Positions 33,966 to 39,218 of a stretch of 39,218 bases of DNA are shown in pieces; position 1 is the stretch's first letter, and every line of letters starts with the position of its first letter. The translations under genes were made by a program, and so were the position numbers. The notes below the pieces were generated by a model that worked only from the letters and a program-made list of their open reading frames with translations, was not told where the DNA came from and ran no database searches. Origin of the DNA: Amphimedon queenslandica (lineage: Eukaryota; Porifera; Demospongiae; Haplosclerida; Niphatidae); NCBI RefSeq assembly GCF_000090795.2, contig NW_003546534.1:87511-126728 (forward strand), given 5' to 3'.

Positions 33966-34849
33966 TTTTGAATTGGGCTACAATAGCTTCATAGTGATTG
34001 TTTCATAGCAGTGATGATTGTATAAAATCAGTTTCATTAGTCGCAAGTCTTAATTCTATATAGTGTTGGCTGCATTGATAAGGTTTTAGTTGTGATATCT
34101 ACAATTCTTGTTTATTTATTTTCATACATGCATGTTACCATGTACAACTTTACACGATTTGTTTTTTTCTCCATTTGTAGTAAGTTCATGACAGGTACAA
34201 TGGTGATAATTCTGTAGTATCACACAGCACATTTCCGCTTCTTGATTTATGTTTATATAGATGTATTAATAAAATGCGACATGCATTATGGCAAACTTTG
34301 AGTTTTGCCTTTTGAGCATTTTTATAAGCATCAGTACACCTTTTTCAGTGTGTCTAGCTACATGTAGATTTACGTGTATCAAACTTAGTGTTATATACCT
34401 TAATAGGTCTGAATAAACTTGTTTGAGAGCACTACTTCTACAAAGTTGACTAGCTCTACAATCTTTTTTTTAAGTTACAGTATTATTCCACAAGGTTGTA
34501 ATGATAAATTGTTTATAATTTTAATATGTAATAACAATATTTATTGTTACTACAAAAGGCTAACTCATTAGTGTAAACAAGTTCTCAATGGCTGTACACT
34601 ACAAATTAGAGCAACAGAGTGGACCACCAAAGCATATAAGTGTACATTACGTTTTTAACAATAAATAACTGTCACTAATGCAGCTAACCAGCATGCTAAG
34701 AGCGAAAGACATGCTTATATGTAAGTAACATTTTGACTATGGTATAACTAGCCAAAGACATGCGTACATGTATGTACATGTAACATTATGCCTATGGTAT
34801 TACTTCATTGTCCTAACAGTACTTGAAATGACTCAAAATCAACTTAAAA
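33966..34849. other. No gene recognised
   Basis: AT-rich, with several ACATGTA words (for example TACATGTATGTACATGTA near 34767). Spacer between the two duplication units. Confidence 0.35.
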
Positions 34850-35345
34850 TGACATCATCAATTTGTCACATTTGATTCTTACAAATCTCCAAATAAATGA
34901 AAGAACATTGTTTTAAAATTAAGATTTTCTTACAGTTTAATGGAATCATGTACTATCATCAGACGTATCTAGATAAAAGAGCAAAAAAGATTAAAAAAAC
35001 AAAGAAAGAGAGCAAAGCAGTCACACAAAATAGACAATATGGACAAATAATGTACAAGTATAGCATATTAGTATCGTTATTTAATTTGATGCAACTATTC
35101 ACTTTAGTAAGATATTGAGTGAAAAAAACTACATAAAACAATAGAAATAGTAGTTTATTATTTTTCTAACTATCATTTATCTTAACATTAAAGACAGCAC
35201 TCATATAGATAAGTTTGCAAAAAATTTTCACGGGACAAGTACTTTACCAGTTTGGCATAATAGGAAGCATGCATGCATGTAATAAATGGCTATAACTTAA
35301 ACTTAAAAAGAGCATTGAAGGAATCAAAACTATACAACATGCAAA
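34850..35345 (+). repeat. Direct duplication unit 2
   Basis: Partner of 33490-33965, about 1.36 kb downstream in the same orientation. Confidence 0.65.
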
Positions 35346-36100
35346 ACAATAAACAATTATATAGTGTCTGGAATGACTCACCAAATTTGTATATCTCGAG
35401 AGGTATTCTTCTACGTAAAATTAGAATCACTTGCTTTACTTTTCATGGAATTAATTTGGCTAACTGCAAGAACGGGGAAGAAGTATAATGGATAGGTACA
35501 TACATAATTCATAATGCAACTTAAAGTTCCTGTCATAATTGTAAAGAAATTCACCCAAAAAGTTTGAAAAAATGTATTATGCATGCCTTTCTCATATTTA
35601 TCACTTTCATGTATAAGAAGATATCACAAAGTCTAAAGTTTACAAATACTTCCAGTAATAGATTTTAATTATCAATGAACAACGAATATAATTTTACAAG
35701 TAAAAATCTATAACAAAGAAATTTATCCATGTTTGCATTGCTGACTTCCTTACTATGTCCAGGTTGAGTATATTCAGCAAAGATCTTGAGGTACAATAAA
35801 TAAAGCATACAGAAACCTCAAAACTAATTTAACTTCCACACCCACAAGGACAAAGTATCCTTATAGTATGAGCTACCAACTGTGTCTGGCAAATGACACC
35901 ACCTGAAAAATACAAGAAGGATGGCATGATAATACATGTAAACTGTCACTGTAATTATACTCACACATTTACAAACTTTTCAGAAAACTGCTGTCTCTCT
36001 AGTGAACATACATGAAAATAGTGACAAGGCCACCATTTCTCATAATGGAAATGTGAATTGAAGAGAGAAAGTTTGTTTTGCAATAAAAAAGGAGACTCTT
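35346..36100. other. No gene recognised
   Basis: AT-rich; no coding similarity found on either strand. Confidence 0.35.
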
Positions 36101-36102
36101 AC

Positions 36103-36228
36103 CTTCTAAAGCACAAATACACTGAGATGGTGAGTGTTTTCTCTTTGCTTAACCGGTATATATGCTCCAATGCTGTAAACTACAGCTTCATTGTGGTACA
36201 CACATAACTTGTTCTGCAACAGTTCCTG
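36103..36228 (-). CDS. Candidate terminal exon, unknown gene
   Basis: The minus strand has an acceptor (TTCTGGCTACAG), then an open frame ELLQNKLCVYHNEAVVYSIG followed by AYIPVKQRENTHHLSVFVL and a TAG. Three bases later comes AAG with a strong donor, GTAAGAGT. This could be the last coding exon of a minus-strand gene with an intron in its 3' UTR. Upstream exons were not found with confidence; a short frame near 36523-36430 (MAPSAKKVSSLYTGVHPHAI) is another candidate. No family recognised. Confidence 0.3.
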
Positions 36229-36249
36229 TAGCCAGAAAAAGTGCACAAT

Positions 36250-37015
36250 GATATGCTTTTAGTCCCATTAATAAATTCTTGAAACTATAGCAGAAAGAAA
36301 ATGTGATATAAGTGTCACATCTAGTTATGTATATCAATAAAATGTAAAACAGTTAATCTATGCATGTACATACATTATAGTCTTCAGACAAAAGCACTGT
36401 TACAATGTCCCAAAACCAGTTAAACGAATTTTACAACTTGCAACTTTTCCTCAAATACTCATGTGCAATAGCATGTGGATGTACCCCAGTGTATAAGGAA
36501 GAAACTTTCTTAGCAGAAGGTGCCATTTGGTAAAACATATTTAGAAAAGAAGGCTCTTCCTAAAAGATCTGCTACAAGTCAAACAACACTAAAATATAAC
36601 ACTACAGAATACAGATGCACATTAAAAATGCAACCAACAGAAGACTAAAACAAGCAGGGTTCTTTTGTTAGGCTGCAGTACATTACTACCAATGATAAAT
36701 CAAATACTTTGTTGCATACAGCACCTATTACTATGCTTCACAACACTCCCTAAATGAAAAATGAAGACAATCTATTCAACATATTTTTGGACTTTAAAAG
36801 TGAGACAATTTGCATTTATTGTACAATACACTGCATATTTTACAATAAATCCCAACCTGGACCACGAGGAGGTAGTCTCCCATTCCAGGTCAAGAAAATT
36901 GCAACTCTGTAATTTTACCTGAGCAGCACATTATAGCAGTAACTCCTTTCATTTGCCACATACAGTTCAAAACACTTAGCATGCTAATTCACATGTGTGG
37001 TTTAGCATGTAGTTT
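36250..37015. other. No clear gene
   Basis: Apart from the short coding-like minus frame near 36523-36430, nothing recognisable. Confidence 0.3.
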
Positions 37016-37370
37016 ATTTCACTATACTCCCTGTACAACACAACAGCCACCACCACAAAGCATAGCATGGCATGTTGCTTCACTACGAGTGACTCTCAAT
37101 ATGACACAAAAGCTGCCACACAACATGTGGTACTACTTACATAATTTCACAACTACATTGTAACACTCTGTATAATGCAACAACAACCACCACCCAAAGC
37201 GTGGTGCGGCATGTAGCTACATTCAGAATTTTTGGACCACTGTGAAATGTAACAACAGCTGCCACACAAAGCGTGGTATGGCATGTAGCTACATTCAGAA
37301 TTTCTGAACCACTCTGTGAAATGTAACAACAGCTGCCACTCAAAGCGTGTCACAGCATTTGACTACAACA
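37016..37370. repeat. Minisatellite, units of about 70-73 bp
   Basis: About five imperfect units. The clearest are around CAAAGCGTGGTGCGGCATGT (37196), CAAAGCGTGGTATGGCATGT (37267) and CAAAGCGTGTCACAGCAT (37340), each followed by ACATTCAGAATTT or a variant and preceded by AACAACAGCTGCCAC. Earlier units (37050-37130) are more diverged. Open frames here are repeat-derived. Confidence 0.75.
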
Positions 37371-37615
37371 GAAAGGGAGAGGGAGTATTCACATACTCAA
37401 GTTGCAAAATATGATAAGCATACAAAGAGTAATTACAAACAAACAAGATGCAGTTGTACTTTAACCACAAATATTGAAACTAAAATATCTTCAGCAATAA
37501 TTGCACTATATCAACGAAAATAGAAGACATGGTATCAACTTCTTTATACCATCAACGACAAAGATCTTACCAAATTTATATTAAGATAAAGAAAATCAAA
37601 CTAAACAATTCCACT

Positions 37616-38478
37616 CTAAAATAGCAAGGCTACAGTTATCACTAAATCATAGTGATTACGATTAATGTGGTACAGATACAACATGACTTTCATGGGTGTC
37701 ATGTAAGTTTCGTTAGTGAACCGAGGTACATAAGTATGCCAATCACGGTAATCGGAATATTCTGAAAATACCATAATCTTAACTTAAAAATTGTGGCAGC
37801 TGCAAATACGTCATATTCAGTTGACCATGAGGTTCCTAAATAGAGTTTATGTCTGTTCATGTGACTCCTCACTGCTTTTAATGCATCAATATCATAATAA
37901 ATTCCCACAGGAACGAGTCTACTAAAGGCAAGAACATTGGCAGGGTCAAGCATGAAGTTAATTAGGGACGTATGGACTGCAAAATGATTGTTTTCAGTAC
38001 CAGTAATGGCTTTTGAAATCATCCTATAAAAACATGCCCCATCACCGACAATCTCATCCCAAATATGAGGAGCTATTTCTCTTCAAGGAACCTGTTTGAC
38101 TGCATCAACACGTTGAACTGTGATACCAGAAAGCTTCGATATAATTGCAAATGCTTTCTGTACCCAATCTCTATTGGTAGATGGAGGTGGTATCATTTCA
38201 TGCAAAACTTTTGAAGCACCCTTGGTCTTTTCTTCATCAATTAAACAGTCCGATGCAAGACTGTCAAATGATTTTGTTACTACTTTTTGACCCATAAAGT
38301 CATTGTGAGGAACAGTTACACAATCAACACCAGTCGTTCTGTGGTCTTTCATTTTGAATGGAAAAGGGGTCAGGAAGCACCTTGGTACAGAGAGCTCCAA
38401 CTTCTTATATTGCACTCCTATTTTATTTTGGGAATTTATTTGTAAAACAGAATAGATGTTATTAACATAATTACACAT
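37616..38478 (-). pseudogene. OTU-type cysteine protease gene, second family (one stop, one frameshift)
   Basis: The minus strand reads from ATG 38478 (MCNYVNNIYSVLQ) through GQKVVTKSFDSLASDCLIDE and PPPSTNRDWVQKAFAIISKL to VQRVDAVKQVP, then an in-frame TGA at 38083. It continues in the same frame as REIAPHIWDEIVGDGACFYR. GDGAC is the catalytic Asp-Gly-x-Cys loop of OTU proteases. Then come ISKAITGTENNHFAVHTSLI, DIDALKAVRSHMNRHKLYLG and TEYDVFAAATIF. A shift near 37775 leads to IMVFSEYSDYRDW, YMTPMKVMLYLY and HINRNHYDLVITVALLF, where NHYD holds the catalytic His, then TAG at 37616. Catalytic Cys and His are both kept. OTU enzymes cleave ubiquitin-type linkages; in animals many such copies travel with transposons. 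Sequence around the Cys differs from the helicase-linked OTU at 1.5 and 6.6 kb. Confidence 0.8.
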
Positions 38479-38479
38479 T

Positions 38480-39218
38480 TGCCAAGGCCATATCTATAAA
38501 GATAAGTGTGATTTGATAGAGGGAGATGTGTGTGTTTAAGGTAATTTTAATGGAATGATAATGCTTTTGAAATTACTGAGATCATTCATCATTCAATTTG
38601 TGAAGAACCTAAATAACTTTGTAGTACCCCCTGTTTTTAATGGTTTACATGTGTGCTACCATAACGATAGTATCACTAACATTAAAAAATAACTAACTGG
38701 TTTTAAATTTTACTTTTTGTTAATTTAAAGTCACTTTAAAATATGTCATGCATTGTATATCATTTGTACTAAAAGAAAAGGTACTCATGTAAGAGGAAAA
38801 AAAGCACTGAAGTGGTGTGAAGTGACAATACAATAGTCAAAGGAAGGGATAGTTTTGTGGGCAGTATTAAAAAAAGGAACATGGAGATAGAGGAAGATAT
38901 GACATTGCTACAGGAGAATGATTCTACAACTATTGGAGATCTTGATACTTATCATCTTTATCTATTCAAGATACCATCCTTAATAAATGCTACAAACAAT
39001 TTGACAAATGTAGTGACAATTGTGAAGACCGTAAACTGCCCAATTGTGTGAAGTGTTCATAATTGAGACATAAAAATGTTAACAAAAGTGGCCACAATAT
39101 ATAACCTCTAAGGTATAAATAGCTGCCTTGAAGGTAATTAATTATTGAATTTTGTGATTTTTAAAATGAAACTTTTGTTTAGAACTCAACCCAAGTTTTG
39201 ATCACAATCATTTAGTTA
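38480..39218. other. No gene recognised
   Basis: A plus-strand open frame at 38857-39051 has acidic and Asn/Thr-rich residues and no motif. The rest is AT-rich to the window end. Confidence 0.3.

Noticed and set aside
34735..34795. TACATGTACATGTA palindromes as regulatory operators
   Set aside because: The word occurs throughout the window in unrelated contexts and looks like a genome-wide compositional feature.
38857..39051. Terminal plus-strand ORF as a gene
   Set aside because: Composition is biased and no motif, splice signal or homology could be recognised.

Overview
The window looks like a piece of an animal genome, most likely a sponge (demosponge). It is AT-rich, has very short spliceosomal introns (55 and 58 bp where I can define both ends), and is packed with decayed, nested mobile elements of eukaryotic type: Ty3/gypsy LTR, non-LTR, hAT, MITEs, and PIF1-helicase/OTU elements. 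Species is not provable from sequence alone. No bacterial operon structure, rRNA, tRNA or CRISPR was seen, and no intact host housekeeping gene was recognised.

Layout. 0-10.26 kb: two tandem, diverged copies of an element coding for the C-terminal part of a PIF1-like helicase followed by an OTU-type cysteine protease domain, each with a long 3' region of subrepeats. Copy 2 is broken by three insertions: a 729-bp TIR element at its start (4355-5083), a deleted hAT element (7524-8304) and a miniature LTR element (8597-9785). It is cut off by the 3' LTR and pol remnant of a minus-strand gypsy element (10260-12297). 12.4-14.9 kb: a proline-rich tandem-repeat ORF, the 3' end of a LINE, and a second copy of the TIR element carrying a nested second MITE. 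16-31.3 kb: the most interesting part. Minus-strand exons at 31340-29517 and 17348-15990 together show, in order, the whole domain plan of vertebrate RAG1: N-terminal zinc region, basic stretch, RING, C2H2-like finger, first Asp, second Asp followed exactly 19 and 22 residues later by the CxxC cysteines, HxxxxH, and the ExxxES acidic box. The two halves do not overlap, and one ends where the other starts, at an apparent intron boundary. Between them lie a minus-strand multi-exon gene (DUF7869-like, about 23.85-17.55 kb) with a full-length hAT transposon in an intron, a GGGGC-ended element (24157-25693), and a plus-strand multi-exon gene with a ParB-like domain (26.26-28.75 kb) facing the RAG1-like N-terminal half tail to tail. 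31.3-39.2 kb: dispersed repeats, a perfect 2 x 167 bp tandem duplication, a 0.45-kb direct duplication, a 70-73 bp minisatellite, and a second, different OTU-protease gene (38478-37616) with one stop and one frameshift.

All large reading frames carry stops or frameshifts, so the region reads as a transposon graveyard. The RAG1-like gene is the main point: it shows the RING-plus-core architecture in what appears to be a non-bilaterian animal, without any recognisable RAG2-like Kelch partner in the window.
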